A DNA stretch of 64,000 nucleotides from an uncultured Erwinia sp. Its GTDB lineage: Bacteria; Pseudomonadota; Gammaproteobacteria; Enterobacterales; Enterobacteriaceae. Shown here piece by piece: positions 50,553 through 58,870 of the stretch. The notes beneath the pieces were generated by a model. The model did no database searches. It was not told the DNA's origin and saw nothing but the letters and a program-made list of their open reading frames with translations. The first letter of the stretch is position 1, and each line of letters starts with the position of its first letter. The stretch covers positions 1 to 64,000 of the forward strand of contig CAMIKG010000018.1 of assembly GCA_946221915.1 (NCBI GenBank). The letters are read 5' to 3'. Both the position numbers and the translations under genes were made by a program.

Positions 50553-51352
50553 AAATCCTGCTGCTGCTGCTGATGCTGCTCAGTCCGGCCATCTGCGCCA
50601 CTGAGATTCTCAGGTGGGAACGCGTGCCGCTGCCGGTTGCGCTGGCGGTCGGGCAGGAAAGAGTGATCCAGACCGATCGTCCGTTCCGGGTCGGCTATCC
50701 GCCCTCTCTCGACGGCAAGCTGCGTATTCAGAGCGCTGGCGGGATGATCTACCTGCGCGCCAGCAGCACGTTCCCGCCAGCGCGTATCCAGCTGCGCGAT
50801 GTCAGCAATGGCGAACTCATCCTGCTGGATATCAGCGCCAGTGAGCTTCCCTCCCCGCCTGACGCGATCAGGCTGGTTTACGGTAGTGACGATGAACCGC
50901 AGAAAGCGGCTGTACAGCGTGATCCTTCTCAGGAGCCGTTGCCTGTGCGGCTGGTGCGCTATGCGGCGCAAAGCCTCTATGCCCCGCTGCGCACGGTGGA
51001 ACCTCTGCCGGAAGTGAGCCAGATCCCTGTGCATCTGCCTGCCTCTCTCAGCTCCCTGCTGCCGGATATCCCTGTCAGCGCCACACCGCTTATTGCCTGG
51101 CGCGCCCGAGACTTCACGGTTACCGCCATCAGGCTGAAAAACCAGAGCGACCGCATGCTGGTGCTTGATCCGCGAGACCTGCAGGGGCAGCTCCAGGCGG
51201 CAGCGTTCCAGCATGACACGCTGGAGCCGTCCGGCTCCCCTGCCGACACCAGCGTGGTGTATCTGGTGACCCATTCCCTGGACGCCAGCCAAGTGATTCC
51301 ACTGGAATCACCTGCCAGAGGAACCGCACAATGCGCAGCAGCGGGCTGTTAA
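50549..51352 (+). CDS. ICE protein, TIGR03749/DUF3438 family (TraK-like secretin)
   Basis: 267 residues with a signal peptide (about 1-17, ICAT) and a periplasmic beta-rich domain: ILRWERVPLPVALAVGQERVI at the mature N-terminus is typical. In GI-type systems it matches TraK/VirB9, a part of the outer-membrane core complex. Overlaps the TraB-like gene by 22 bases. Confidence 0.84.
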   Translation: MKILLLLLMLLSPAICATEILRWERVPLPVALAVGQERVIQTDRPFRVGYPPSLDGKLRIQSAGGMIYLRASSTFPPARIQLRDVSNGELILLDISASELPSPPDAIRLVYGSDDEPQKAAVQRDPSQEPLPVRLVRYAAQSLYAPLRTVEPLPEVSQIPVHLPASLSSLLPDIPVSATPLIAWRARDFTVTAIRLKNQSDRMLVLDPRDLQGQLQAAAFQHDTLEPSGSPADTSVVYLVTHSLDASQVIPLESPARGTAQCAAAGC

Positions 51353-52668
51353 GAATCGGCGTGCCCCTGCTGATCCTGTTCACCACAGTCATCCTGCTGC
51401 GCCACGGCAACAGGAGCAGCGAACCAAAGACCAGCGTCATCCGGGACCTGACGCCTCAGCAGCTGCACGATCTCGGCATTGACAGCGATACCCCGGCTGA
51501 CACGGTCGCCACCCTTGTCGCGCAGATGAAGCAGTATCGCCAGACGCTGCAGCAGGTCAACAGCGATAATCAGGCACGGCAGGATGAAAACCGCCGCCTG
51601 CATGAGCAGCAGCAGGCGCTGGAAACCCGCATCAATAACCGCGTCCATAACAATCAGGAATCGCTGAAATCGGAACTGGAAAGGCGTCAGCAGAACCTGC
51701 TGGATAAACTGGAAACAGAGCTGCGCAGCCTTGCCGAAAAGAATAGAAACGACAGCAGCGATATCCCGCCCGGTCTCGGCCTGACGCCCGGCGCAACGCC
51801 TGCCGGAGTGGAAGATGCGGTGCGCTGGGTGGAACCGCTGGATGCGCCAGCGGAGCAGTCCACGCGCGTAACGCTTCCCACTGGTTTTGGTCATGCCGGT
51901 GAAAGTGGCCCGCAGCAGTCAAGCCATACAGACTCACCCGCCCCCGACATCCCGGTTTACACCCTGCCGGAAAACGCCACCCTGACCGGGTCTGTCGCCA
52001 TGACCGCGCTGATAGGCCGTATCCCGGTCAACGGCAGCGTCAGCGATCCCTACCCCTTCAAGATACTGACTGGCAGCAGCAACCTCACCGCCAACGGGAT
52101 TGAACTGCCCGATATCGCCGGTGCCGTGATTTCCGGCACCGCATCGGGCGACTGGACGCTCTCCTGCGTGCGCGGACAGATTCGCTCGGTCACCTTTGTG
52201 TTCCATGACGGCACGGTGCGCACCGTCCCCGACAGTAAAAACAGCAGCGACGACACCCGCGGTATCGGCTGGATATCCGATGAACAGGGTCTTCCCTGCA
52301 TTCCGGGCGCGAGAAAAAGCAATGCGGCGCAGTATCTGGCTTCGCAGTTTTTACTCTCCGGCTCCGCTGCGGCGGCGCAGGCATTTGCTAACAGCCAGAC
52401 CACCAGCATGGCGGAAGGCAGCAACATCACCAGCGCGGTCACCGGCAATAACGGCCAGTTTGTGCTGGGACAGGCGCTGGGCGGCGGCCTGAAAGACACC
52501 GCAGAATGGATGAGACAGCATTACGGCCAGACTTTCGACGCCATTTATGTGCCACCCGGCCACGCCATCGCCGTGCATATCACCCGCCAGCTGGCCATTG
52601 ACTACGCGTCTGCAGGCCGCAGGGTGAAATATCCCAACGCCGATCCCCTTCCCGGAGGGCTGGACTGA
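51331..52668 (+). CDS. ICE protein, TIGR03752 family (TraB/VirB10-like)
   Basis: 445 residues: one membrane helix near 7-24, a coiled-coil of about 100 residues (50-150) rich in Gln, Arg and Leu, and a C-terminal domain with ENATLTGSVAMTALIGRIPVNG and a late FVLGQALGGGL, as in TraB/VirB10 channel proteins. It would bridge the inner and outer membranes. Stop and next start overlap by one base (TGATG). Confidence 0.85.
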   Translation: MRSSGLLRIGVPLLILFTTVILLRHGNRSSEPKTSVIRDLTPQQLHDLGIDSDTPADTVATLVAQMKQYRQTLQQVNSDNQARQDENRRLHEQQQALETRINNRVHNNQESLKSELERRQQNLLDKLETELRSLAEKNRNDSSDIPPGLGLTPGATPAGVEDAVRWVEPLDAPAEQSTRVTLPTGFGHAGESGPQQSSHTDSPAPDIPVYTLPENATLTGSVAMTALIGRIPVNGSVSDPYPFKILTGSSNLTANGIELPDIAGAVISGTASGDWTLSCVRGQIRSVTFVFHDGTVRTVPDSKNSSDDTRGIGWISDEQGLPCIPGARKSNAAQYLASQFLLSGSAAAAQAFANSQTTSMAEGSNITSAVTGNNGQFVLGQALGGGLKDTAEWMRQHYGQTFDAIYVPPGHAIAVHITRQLAIDYASAGRRVKYPNADPLPGGLD

Positions 52669-53060
52669 TGAAACCATTAATCCCTGTTCTGCTGCTGACG
52701 CTGATGTCCGGCTGCAGCACCTCGCAGCAGCAGATGCTGCCGGTTAACCCGGACACCACCATGCTCAAACTGTGGCAGAGGCAGAGTGGCGGCGCGCAAC
52801 GGCTGATGGACAGCCGTGCCACGCTGCGCCGGGGACCGGAGCAGGCCTCGCGGCTGACGGCAAATCAGCGCAGCTACACCCGTGATGCCGCCAGTGAAAT
52901 CCGCCAGCAGTTCCCGCGCCTGCCTAACCCCGATATGGTGCTGTATATGTTTCCGCATCTTGCGGCGGGCACCTCGCCCGTTCCCGGCTACAGCACCGTG
53001 TTCCCGTTCTACACCCGCACCCAGTATGCCCTGCCGGGTGAACGTCTGGCGCCACTGTAA
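52668..53060 (+). CDS. ICE lipoprotein, TIGR03751 family (TraV-like)
   Basis: 130 residues with a lipobox LMSGC at about 12-16, so an outer-membrane lipoprotein. The mature region includes LPNPDMVLYMFPHLA and ends with PGYSTVFPFYTRTQYALPGE, family signature segments. Corresponds to the TraV/VirB7 lipoprotein of the core complex. Coupled to both neighbours by one-base overlaps. Confidence 0.85.
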   Translation: MKPLIPVLLLTLMSGCSTSQQQMLPVNPDTTMLKLWQRQSGGAQRLMDSRATLRRGPEQASRLTANQRSYTRDAASEIRQQFPRLPNPDMVLYMFPHLAAGTSPVPGYSTVFPFYTRTQYALPGERLAPL

Positions 53061-55720
53061 TGCCCCCGACGCCGCGCAACGGACGCTACAGCGAACGACA
53101 GCGTGCCGCTGAAGAAGTCAGGGGTCCGTCATTTGCCGACCATCTGCCGTGGGTGGAATATCTGCCGGAAAGTGAGTGCCTGCTGCTGGAAGATGGCCGC
53201 TCGGTGGGTGCAGTTTATGAAATCATCCCGGTGGGCACGGAAGGCCGCTCCCTGGACTGGCTGGAACAGGTACGTGACGGCGTCAGCGAGGCGCTGCAGG
53301 ACAGCTTTGACGAACATGATATTGCGCCATGGGTCGTCCAGTTTTTCTGTCAGGACGAGGACAATAGTGAACAGTGGATGGCGACATTACGCGACTATGC
53401 GGCAGCTGACGCACGCGATTCGGCCTTTACCCGCGACTGGCTGGCGCAGACCGCGCAGCATCTGGACAGGATGACCCGGCCCGGCGGGCAGTTCCATGAC
53501 GCCATGGTCACCCGCGCGCATTGGGGAGCCCGCTGGCGACGCACCCGCCTGGTGATCTACCGCTGGCTGACCGATGCACCTGCACAGGACCTGACGCCCG
53601 AAGCCGCACTCAATCAGGTCTGCCAGCGCTTTACCCGCGCCCTGCAGACAACAGGGATCAGCGCCCGGCGGCTCAGCGAACAGGATATTCACGGCTGGCT
53701 GCTGCGCTGGCTAAATCCCGCGCCGGCGCTGCTGGCCGATAAAAAAGCGGTCTGGCGCCAGCTTGATCTGCCGCCGTCCGGCCAGCAGCCCGCCCCTGTC
53801 GATTTTGCCGAACGTCTGCTGCTGAATGAACCGCGATCAGACCATCAGGCAGGGATCTGGTGGCTGGATAATCTGGCGCATAAAGTGGTGATTGTCGATC
53901 GCCTGCGTAAAGCACCGCTGTCCGGCTTGCTGACCGGTGAAACCGCGCGCGGCGATGGGATAAACGCCCTCTTCGACCTGATGCCTGCAGGAACCATCAT
54001 CGCTATGACGGTGGTTATCCATCCGCAGGATAAGCTGGAGGAGCACCTGAACCGGCTGTCTGACCGCGCGATTGGCGACAATATCAGTTCGGTATATACC
54101 CGGCGCGACTGCAAACAGGCCAGAGAGCATCTGCAGTGTGGCAATAAACTGTATCGCAGCGCGCTGGCGTTTTATCTGACCGCCGCCGATGAGAACGCGC
54201 TACGCCATCAGCAGTACCAGCTCAACAGCATTCAGCTTAATGCCGGGCTGGTGCCGGTTCAGGAAAATCATGATGTCGCGCCGCTCAGTAACTGGCTGCG
54301 CTGGCTGCCGATGTGCTTTGATCCTGCACACGATAAACGTGCGCTGTGGACCCGTCTTAACTTTGTCCAGCACCTCGCCTGCCTTGCGCCGGTCTGGGGA
54401 CGGGCAACCGGGACAGGTCATCCCGGTATCAGCTATTTTAATCGTGGCGGCGCGCCGCTCAGCTTCGATCCGCTGAATAAACTGGACCGTTCGCAGAATG
54501 GTCATCTGCTGTTGCTGGGACCCACCGGCGCAGGGAAATCCGCTACGCTGATCGCCAAAATCGCCCAGTTGATCGCCATGCACCGGCCACGACTGTTTAT
54601 TATCGAAGCCGGTAACTCCTTTGGCCTGCTGGCTGACTATGCGGAGCGCCACGGGCTGACGGTGAATAAAATCAGCCTGCGCCCTGGCAGCGGCGTCACC
54701 CTGCCACTGTTTGCCGATGCCTGGCGGCTGGTTGCCGGGAACCCTGTCAGTACCGAACTGCCAGCAGATGAAGAGCAGGAGGAAAACAATGAACAGCGCG
54801 ACCTGCTGGGAGAGATGGAAATTGCCGCACGGCTGATGATCACCGGGGGTGAAGCGAAGGAAGATGCGCGTTTTACCCGACCTGACCGGGCAATGCTCAG
54901 GGAAGCGATTATTGCCGCCGCGCAAAGCAGCTATCAGCAGCAGCGCCAGACGCTGACGCAGGATGTGCGCGATGCCCTGTTTACGCTGGCGCAGGACAAT
55001 GCCCTGCCCGCTTCCCGTCGCGCCCGCGCCTGGGAGATGGCGGAGTCCATTGATCTGTTTTGCTCGGGTTTTGAGGGAGAGCTGTTTAACCGCGAGGGGC
55101 AAATCTGGCCGGAGGCGGATATCACTCTGGTCGACCTGGCGACCTTTGCCCGCGAGGGTTACGAAGCACAGCTGGCCATCGCCTATATCTCTCTGGTGAA
55201 TCATATCAACAACATCGGTGAACGCGATCAGCACCTGGCGCGCGCTGTGGTCAATATCACAGATGAGTCACATATCATTACCGTCAGTCCGCTGCTGGCG
55301 AGGTTTCTGACTAAAGCGTCGAAGATGTGGCGCAAGCTGGGGATCTGGCTGTGGCTGGCAACGCAGAATCTGGCGGACTTTCCTGATGAGGCGAAGAAGC
55401 TGCTGAATATGATTGAGTGGTGGGAACTGCTGGTAATGCCTGCGGAGGAGATTGAACAGGTGTGCCGGTTTAAGGCCCTGACGGATGAGCAGCGCTTGCT
55501 ACTGCAGTCCGCGACCAAGTCGCCGGGGCAATATACCGAAGGGGTGGTGCTGGCGCCGAAGGTGGAGGCGCTGTTCCGCGTGGTATCCCCTGCCCTCTAT
55601 CTGGCGCTGGGGATGACGGAGAAGCATGAAAAGGCGGAGCGGATGGCGATTATGAGGGAGTATGGGGTGAGTGAGCTGGAGGCGGCGGTTAGGGTTGCGG
55701 AGAAATTGGGGCAACTTTGA
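53060..55720 (+). CDS. Conjugative transfer ATPase, PFL_4706 family (TraC/VirB4-like)
   Basis: 886 residues, the energising ATPase for pilus assembly and DNA transfer. Walker A GPTGAGKS lies at about 487-494, Walker B-type ARAVVNITDESH near 730-741, and WLATQNLADFPDEAKKLLNM near 770 is characteristic of VirB4/TraC proteins. The N-terminal half holds the TraC_F-type domain. The C-terminal EYGVSELEAAVRVAEKL end is typical, so the protein seems full length. It is the last conjugation gene in the window. Confidence 0.92.
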   Translation: MPPTPRNGRYSERQRAAEEVRGPSFADHLPWVEYLPESECLLLEDGRSVGAVYEIIPVGTEGRSLDWLEQVRDGVSEALQDSFDEHDIAPWVVQFFCQDEDNSEQWMATLRDYAAADARDSAFTRDWLAQTAQHLDRMTRPGGQFHDAMVTRAHWGARWRRTRLVIYRWLTDAPAQDLTPEAALNQVCQRFTRALQTTGISARRLSEQDIHGWLLRWLNPAPALLADKKAVWRQLDLPPSGQQPAPVDFAERLLLNEPRSDHQAGIWWLDNLAHKVVIVDRLRKAPLSGLLTGETARGDGINALFDLMPAGTIIAMTVVIHPQDKLEEHLNRLSDRAIGDNISSVYTRRDCKQAREHLQCGNKLYRSALAFYLTAADENALRHQQYQLNSIQLNAGLVPVQENHDVAPLSNWLRWLPMCFDPAHDKRALWTRLNFVQHLACLAPVWGRATGTGHPGISYFNRGGAPLSFDPLNKLDRSQNGHLLLLGPTGAGKSATLIAKIAQLIAMHRPRLFIIEAGNSFGLLADYAERHGLTVNKISLRPGSGVTLPLFADAWRLVAGNPVSTELPADEEQEENNEQRDLLGEMEIAARLMITGGEAKEDARFTRPDRAMLREAIIAAAQSSYQQQRQTLTQDVRDALFTLAQDNALPASRRARAWEMAESIDLFCSGFEGELFNREGQIWPEADITLVDLATFAREGYEAQLAIAYISLVNHINNIGERDQHLARAVVNITDESHIITVSPLLARFLTKASKMWRKLGIWLWLATQNLADFPDEAKKLLNMIEWWELLVMPAEEIEQVCRFKALTDEQRLLLQSATKSPGQYTEGVVLAPKVEALFRVVSPALYLALGMTEKHEKAERMAIMREYGVSELEAAVRVAEKLGQL

Positions 55721-56008
55721 GTACCCTGACTCATGGTTGGAAATGGTTTGGCGATCTTACATGCTATCTGTTCTGAGGGCGGCTATGTGCCATGAGCGGA
55801 CGTTCAAACACTCTAAAATCACAATTCACTATCCCTGTTGCTTTACGAGATACTTCATGATTTTGTTAAACGCTCTTTTAAAGAAAAGGGGAGACTCAAC
55901 GGTATCTATGTGACTAATTTCCCTGTGAAAATGAAGAAATGCAACACATTAAGTCAAATATCACATGCGTTCATCACAGCTAGTTATTTAAGCTAATATT
56001 GGGGTTTT
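55721..56008. other. Gap after the conjugation block
   Basis: 288 bases without a supported gene, of changing base composition: GC-rich at the left, AT-rich from about 55800. A half-copy of the dispersed palindrome (GAGCGGACGTTC near 55794-55805) occurs, suggesting the right junction of the conjugation block is here. The LysR promoter is expected at the right end. Confidence 0.4.
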
Positions 56009-56860
56009 ATGTTTGATTGGGAAGATTTACGTTTTTTTTCAGCCTTTGCCAAAACAGGCTCGCTGTCTTCAGCTGCTAAAAAACTCGGCGTAGATCATGC
56101 CACAGTGGCAAGGCGGATCGCCGCTCTTGAAGCTTCGGTTAATTTGAAGCTTGTAGACCGCAGACCTCGATCATATCTTCTTACAGAAGATGGTCGAAAG
56201 GTAGCCAGCTATGGCGAGCAAATGGGTTCCGCGGCATACTCATTAGAGCGTTTTTCCGAGGCCGGGCAAAATGTAGTGGAAGGTGACGTCATCATCGCTG
56301 CGCCTCATGTTTTTATTGGCAACCTTATTGCACCGTATATCGGCAACTTTTATAAACAATATCCACGCCTTCGTCTTAGCCTACTGGGAACTAAAGAAAG
56401 GCTTTCTCTTGCACGTCGTGAAGCAGATATCACTATTAGTATGGTGCGGCCAGTCGAAGCGGCTGCTGTGACAAGGCGACTTGGCCAGGTAAACTTTATG
56501 CTCTACGCTAGTGCTGAATACCTGGCATCAGGATGTGATCTGAGCTTTATCGCTTACGATAAATCAGTAACAGATACCCCACAGCAAGCCTGGCTGAATA
56601 GTCAATCCGTCGGGCGCCCCGTGGTTTTCTTCAGTAATGATTTAAGAATTCAGGCTATTACGGCAGCTGGTCATGCCGGTGTCGCTCTGTTACCGGATTA
56701 TCTGGCGAAAGAATACAACCTTGTACCTGCTGAACCCGACTGGCCTCCTCTGGTTCAGGATATCTGGCTGAGCGTTCATGAAGATATGCGTCATGCCAGG
56801 CATATCAACGCTGTTGTAGAGTTCCTGATTAACTGCATTAAGCCTGCTTATGGCTTGTGA
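56009..56860 (+). CDS. LysR-family transcriptional regulator
   Basis: 283 residues, slightly short for the family because the C-terminal region is compact. Winged helix at about 3-60 (DLRFFSAFAKTGSLSSAAKKLGVDHATVARRIAALE in outline), of the VDHATVARRI type seen in a well-defined LysR branch. Effector domain with VIIAAPHVFIGNLIAPYI. It precedes an SDR gene in the same direction, separated by 155 bases, and is probably its regulator. Confidence 0.88.
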   Translation: MFDWEDLRFFSAFAKTGSLSSAAKKLGVDHATVARRIAALEASVNLKLVDRRPRSYLLTEDGRKVASYGEQMGSAAYSLERFSEAGQNVVEGDVIIAAPHVFIGNLIAPYIGNFYKQYPRLRLSLLGTKERLSLARREADITISMVRPVEAAAVTRRLGQVNFMLYASAEYLASGCDLSFIAYDKSVTDTPQQAWLNSQSVGRPVVFFSNDLRIQAITAAGHAGVALLPDYLAKEYNLVPAEPDWPPLVQDIWLSVHEDMRHARHINAVVEFLINCIKPAYGL

Positions 56861-57015
56861 ATTTTTGCATAACTGAATTGAATTTATAGGTAATATTTCA
56901 CAAGCGCCCGCCTGTCTATAATTGCTCACCCTGATAACGGCTGGGAAAGAGATCATACGTTTTCAGTCTCAGTCGTTGTGATTTTTTGTTTGTGGCCTGT
57001 AAAGGAAAATTTTTT

Positions 57016-57756
57016 ATGAGCAGTAAAATGTGCGAAAAAGTGGTTGTTATTACCGGTGCCAGCAGCGGTATTGGCGAAGCCACAGCTCGCCTCCTGAGTT
57101 CAGCAGGGGCTAAGGTTGTGTTAGGCGCCCGTCGGCTAGACAAACTTACTATACTGGCAGACGAAATTAAGGCCGCCGGCGGAAAAGCTGAAGTTGTACA
57201 GATGGATGTATCAAGACGTCAGGATGTAGAAGCGTTAGTAGCTAAGGCAGTGGAAGTATATGGTCGAGTAGATGTACTCATTAATAACGCAGGTATTATG
57301 CCTAATTCCCGCCTTGAACAGCTGCAGGTTGATGACTGGGATCGTGCTATCGACATCAATCTAAAAGGCACGCTTTACGGTATCGCTGCCGCGCTTCCCT
57401 TTATGAAAGAACAGAAAAGCGGTCACATCATTAATGTCGCCTCTACTGCAGGACATCGCGTTCGTCCGACAACGGCTGTTTACTCAGCGACCAAATTTGC
57501 TGTGCGGGTTATTTCAGAAGGTCTGCGCATGGAGATGACCCCATACAACATCCGCAGCACCATTATCTCGCCAGGGCCGGTTGATACAGATTTGCCATCC
57601 AGCGTGACTGATGCTGAAGTAACCGAGCAGGTTAGAAAGATACATGAAATGGCTATTTCTGTAGAAACTCTCGCTGAAACAATAGCCTTTGCAATCAATC
57701 AGCCCCCGGCGGTTGATATTAATGAAATAGTCGTACGCCCGACAGCCATGGAGTGA
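57016..57756 (+). CDS. Short-chain dehydrogenase/reductase
   Basis: 246 residues, classical SDR: GASSGIG at about 13-19, GARR after strand two (NADP preference), NNAG near 90, Ser in NVASTAGH near 140 and YSATK near 155-159. It resembles the YdfG/serine-dehydrogenase-like group but without a safe substrate. ATG 57016 follows AAAGGA; the frame to 56986 is unsupported. Confidence 0.9.
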   Translation: MSSKMCEKVVVITGASSGIGEATARLLSSAGAKVVLGARRLDKLTILADEIKAAGGKAEVVQMDVSRRQDVEALVAKAVEVYGRVDVLINNAGIMPNSRLEQLQVDDWDRAIDINLKGTLYGIAAALPFMKEQKSGHIINVASTAGHRVRPTTAVYSATKFAVRVISEGLRMEMTPYNIRSTIISPGPVDTDLPSSVTDAEVTEQVRKIHEMAISVETLAETIAFAINQPPAVDINEIVVRPTAME

Positions 57757-57823
57757 TCTTCTTTGTATTGGCCGTATTTCTCTGCCTTTGTATTAAAAAG
57801 CTTGAGCGTTTAGCGCAAGTAAC

Positions 57824-57847
57824 GTCTGCTTTTCGCTCACTGCGGAC
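57824..57847. repeat. Dispersed palindrome, copy 6
   Basis: GTCTGCT and TGCGGAC arms around TTTCGCTCAC; one mismatch in the right arm. Confidence 0.5.
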
Positions 57848-57865
57848 CTTCAGCTCAGTTAGCTT

Positions 57866-57888
57866 GTCCGCTCTTGCCAGAAGCGGAC
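57866..57888. repeat. Dispersed palindrome, copy 7
   Basis: GTCCGCT and AGCGGAC perfect arms around CTTGCCAGA, 18 bases from copy 6. Confidence 0.6.
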
Positions 57889-57987
57889 ATTGCTGTAATG
57901 ATTTTTAGTATTTGTTCAACAGGACAGTCAACATCGGCCACACAAGGGTCAACACCTGATTATTGAAATCAGGCGGCAGCGGGATGA

Positions 57988-58815
57988 CTATTCAGAAGAA
58001 ATTACTTCAGCCGAAGATGACTGCTGAAATTCGTTTATGCTGTGCCACATGGCTGCAGGATTTGAATACATAGGAAAATGCCCGCAAACGGGGATTTCTG
58101 CCAGCTTTACGCCGCGCTGCCGAATGTAGTCCAGATAGCTCAGGCTTGCGTTCTGTTCGCCATACATGAACATTTTGGGACAAGGAAGATTCAGGAATTT
58201 AGACATAAGCTCACCGTGATCGGAATATTCAACCATTGATTTAAAAATATACCTTACTGCCCCTGAACGGACTTTATAGCGCAGACTTGCGGAATAAAGT
58301 GCACTTGCCCAGGCCGGAGCGTGCCGGGTACGCTCAATAAAGTCATTAAAAAACTGTTCGTCGCTGCCTGCCGGATAATGAATGACCTGGCGGCTCAAAA
58401 AACAGTCCTCAGGGGCGATATTCCCTTCAATATCAACAAAACTCAATACTCTCTCTGAATAACGGTGAGCAAGAATCAGGGCTGTTAGCCCGCCCATCGA
58501 ATGCCCGACAAGATGAAAACGTTTAAAGCCGAACTTTGTGATCATCTCAAGAGCGGTTTCAACCAAAAAAGGAATAGAAATGGCACTCAAATCACTACAC
58601 TTTGTTTCACCACAACCCGGTGCATCAAAGGCCAGGAAAGGCATCCCGTTAAACTCAGCATAGCGAATGATATCTGCATAATCTTCTTTGGTAGAACCAA
58701 ATCCGTGCAGGAAAACTATCGGTTCCCCCTGACCCGCACGATAGATAGTGGCTACTTCCAGATCTGTTTTGCCGACAGTTAAAGTGTAAGTTTGACTCTG
58801 AAACTCACTGTTCAT
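57988..58815 (-). CDS. Alpha/beta-hydrolase fold protein
   Basis: 275 residues: oxyanion segment VFLHGFGSTKED near 34-45, nucleophile elbow GHSMGG near 105-110 with catalytic Ser, and VCGHFPMYSNP near 247 with the catalytic His. It could be an esterase or C-C bond hydrolase; no substrate can be assigned. It lies 55 bases downstream of the aminotransferase gene on the same strand and is probably the last gene of the RraA-like operon. Confidence 0.88.
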   Translation of the reverse strand: MNSEFQSQTYTLTVGKTDLEVATIYRAGQGEPIVFLHGFGSTKEDYADIIRYAEFNGMPFLAFDAPGCGETKCSDLSAISIPFLVETALEMITKFGFKRFHLVGHSMGGLTALILAHRYSERVLSFVDIEGNIAPEDCFLSRQVIHYPAGSDEQFFNDFIERTRHAPAWASALYSASLRYKVRSGAVRYIFKSMVEYSDHGELMSKFLNLPCPKMFMYGEQNASLSYLDYIRQRGVKLAEIPVCGHFPMYSNPAAMWHSINEFQQSSSAEVISSE

Positions 58816-58870
58816 ATTTTATTAACCTTAAAATCTTGCGGCGTCTTAAGCATTACTGCAGCGCAGCCTT

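Larger units (their letters stand above)
48647..55720 (+). mobile_element. Partial GI-type conjugation (ICE) module, nine genes
   Basis: Nine overlapping plus-strand genes in the fixed order seen in ICEHin1056/PFGI/SPI-7-like elements: RAQPRD protein, TIGR03758, TIGR03745, TIGR03750, TIGR03746 (VirB8-like), TIGR03749 (TraK-like), TIGR03752 (TraB/VirB10-like), TIGR03751 lipoprotein (TraV-like), and the PFL_4706-type ATPase (TraC/VirB4-like). In complete elements a TraD-type coupling protein precedes and DsbC/TraW/TraU/TraN/TraG-type genes follow; none is here. Every gene present seems intact. Family assignments come from order and motif recognition. Confidence 0.88.
57757..57987. other. Gap with two repeat copies
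   Basis: 231 bases between convergent SDR and hydrolase genes, with palindrome copies 6 and 7 in tandem at 57824-57888. No classic terminator is seen. Confidence 0.45.

Noticed and set aside
50429..51292. 287-codon minus-strand open frame
   Set aside because: Antisense of the TraK-like gene; no homology and out of keeping with the operon.
54200..55234. 344-codon minus-strand open frame
   Set aside because: Antisense of the TraC/VirB4-like ATPase, whose Walker motifs prove the plus-strand frame.
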